Origin: a virus
Reading direction: 5' to 3' (one strand)
Virus record (IMG/VR): IMGVR_UViG_3300019487_000100
Span: 1 to 22,348 of that record
Length of the DNA stretch: 22,348 nucleotides
A program made the translations under genes and the position numbers. The notes beneath the pieces are model-generated. The model searched no databases and was not told the DNA's origin. It saw only the letters and a list, made by a program, of their open reading frames with translations. This document shows positions 21,745 to 22,348 of the stretch, piece after piece. Numbering within the stretch: position 1 is the stretch's first letter; every line of letters begins with the position of its first letter.

Positions 21745-22039
21745 TCACATAGATGACGAATTACCCATCTTCGCTTCACTAAATACTAATCCTTTAGGTT
21801 GTGATTGCTGTGGTAAATCACATATGCTACGCGCTATTTATATAAGTTCAACTGAGATCGGGCCAATAAACCTAGGCGTAAAGTGTTGTGGGAAATGGTT
21901 TGACTTAAATCTCACTGGAAACCCATATAAAGCAGTAAAAAAGTTAAATGTAAAATTTCGTAAAATGAGCAATAGTGAAATTGCTGATATCATTGATCAA
22001 ATCAAAGACAGTGAGCGCGAATGGCAAGATAAGGGTTGA
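21737..22039 (+). CDS. Hypothetical cysteine-containing protein (100 aa)
   Basis: A GCDCCGKSH knuckle and a second CCGKW separated by about 25 residues (Cys22, 24, 25; Cys49, 50) suggest a small zinc ribbon. The rest is a helix with KAVKKLNVKFRK and IADIIDQIKDSE. It probably binds DNA or RNA as an accessory protein. No family is recognised. Confidence 0.5.
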   Translation: MTNHIDDELPIFASLNTNPLGCDCCGKSHMLRAIYISSTEIGPINLGVKCCGKWFDLNLTGNPYKAVKKLNVKFRKMSNSEIADIIDQIKDSEREWQDKG

Positions 22040-22071
22040 CAAAGCTTAAATTCCTTTAGTAGTCTAACCCT
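22032..22071 (+). promoter_or_regulatory. Promoter inside inverted repeat, before YdaS-like gene
   Basis: TTGACA (22036-22041), 18 bases, TAGTCT (22060-22065). AGGGTT (22032-22037) and AACCCT (22066-22071) flank it, so a repressor could bind across the promoter. Confidence 0.5.
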
Positions 22072-22104
22072 GACGGAGTTGAAGCCGCTGAAGGCTTGTC
22101 GCGA

Positions 22105-22348
22105 GTGACGCTTAGAGAGTACCTAGAAACGTCAGGGATGACCAGTAGCGCCTTTGCGCGCCTGATCCCCTGCTCCCCTACCTTCCCATGGATGATCGCT
22201 CACGGGCGCGCTAGGCCGTCCTGGCAGATGGCCTGTCGGATCGAGCAGGTGACGGACGGCGCTGTATCGCGCCGTGAATGGTATCCAGAAGAAAAATTAA
22301 ATGAGATGGATGAAGAAGAAAATAATTTTGGTAATATAAACATAGCAG
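22105..22348 (+). CDS. YdaS/Cro-like regulator, N-terminal 81 residues
   Basis: From GTG 22105 the frame gives VTLREYLETSGMTSSAFARL, IPCSPTFPWMIAHGRARPSW and RIEQVTDGAVSRREWYPEE, a YdaS/Cro-like fold with the helix-turn-helix at about 11-35. GAAGG precedes the GTG by about 10 nt; an ATG at 22138 would remove part of the first helix. GC-rich up to WYP, then AT-rich (KLNEMDEEENN), as if fused to a local tail. It runs off the window. Confidence 0.7.
   Translation, partial: MTLREYLETSGMTSSAFARLIPCSPTFPWMIAHGRARPSWQMACRIEQVTDGAVSRREWYPEEKLNEMDEEENNFGNINIA

Overview
The window looks like part of a tailed double-stranded DNA phage or prophage with a short-tail (P22-like) head module. It is AT-rich, with densely packed, overlapping genes (TAATG and ATGA junctions) and a portal, terminase, scaffold and coat order. 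The host cannot be fixed from the sequence. Shine-Dalgarno sites, sigma70-like promoters, an XRE repressor and a YdaS/Cro-like protein point to a Gram-negative bacterium, probably a proteobacterium.

Left module, 1-12,895, minus strand. Read in the direction of transcription it holds: a possible small-terminase-like protein preceded by a strong nested hairpin; a small virion-like ORF and a start-less ORF; a 787-aa fibre-like protein; a string of small proteins; the large terminase; an unknown 359-aa protein; the portal; a 149-aa conserved-looking protein; an acidic scaffold-like protein; and the first 56 codons of the major coat protein, cut by the window edge.

The most unusual object is inside the large terminase. 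A 344-aa intein (6761-7792) interrupts the ATPase just before Walker B. An HNH endonuclease with helix-turn-helix-like segments (6829-7644) is encoded on the OPPOSITE strand of the intein. Its stop lies at the end of the N-terminal splicing segment and its start near the beginning of the C-terminal splicing segment. The DNA between the two splicing halves is therefore read on both strands: as endonuclease on plus, and as an open, stop-free intein linker on minus.

Right module, 13,087-22,348, mostly plus strand. It carries small early-type genes, two endonuclease VII-like nucleases flanking a large noncoding island, HTH regulators, an XRE repressor on minus, a three-gene overlapping set, a strongly initiated 209-aa protein between a promoter and a terminator, an alanine-repeat protein with almost pure GCT alanine codons, small membrane peptides, and the start of a YdaS-like regulator.

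The noncoding island (14,658-16,660, interrupted by one nuclease gene) and the XRE upstream region share two palindromes, TGTAGATACA and TTAACAnnnTGTTAA. Several AGTTGyATATA elements are also present. These look like an operator network, an origin, or both. Codon and base composition vary sharply: genes at 16.7-17.3 kb, 19.8-20.5 kb and the right edge are GC-richer than their AT-rich neighbours, which suggests mosaic acquisition.
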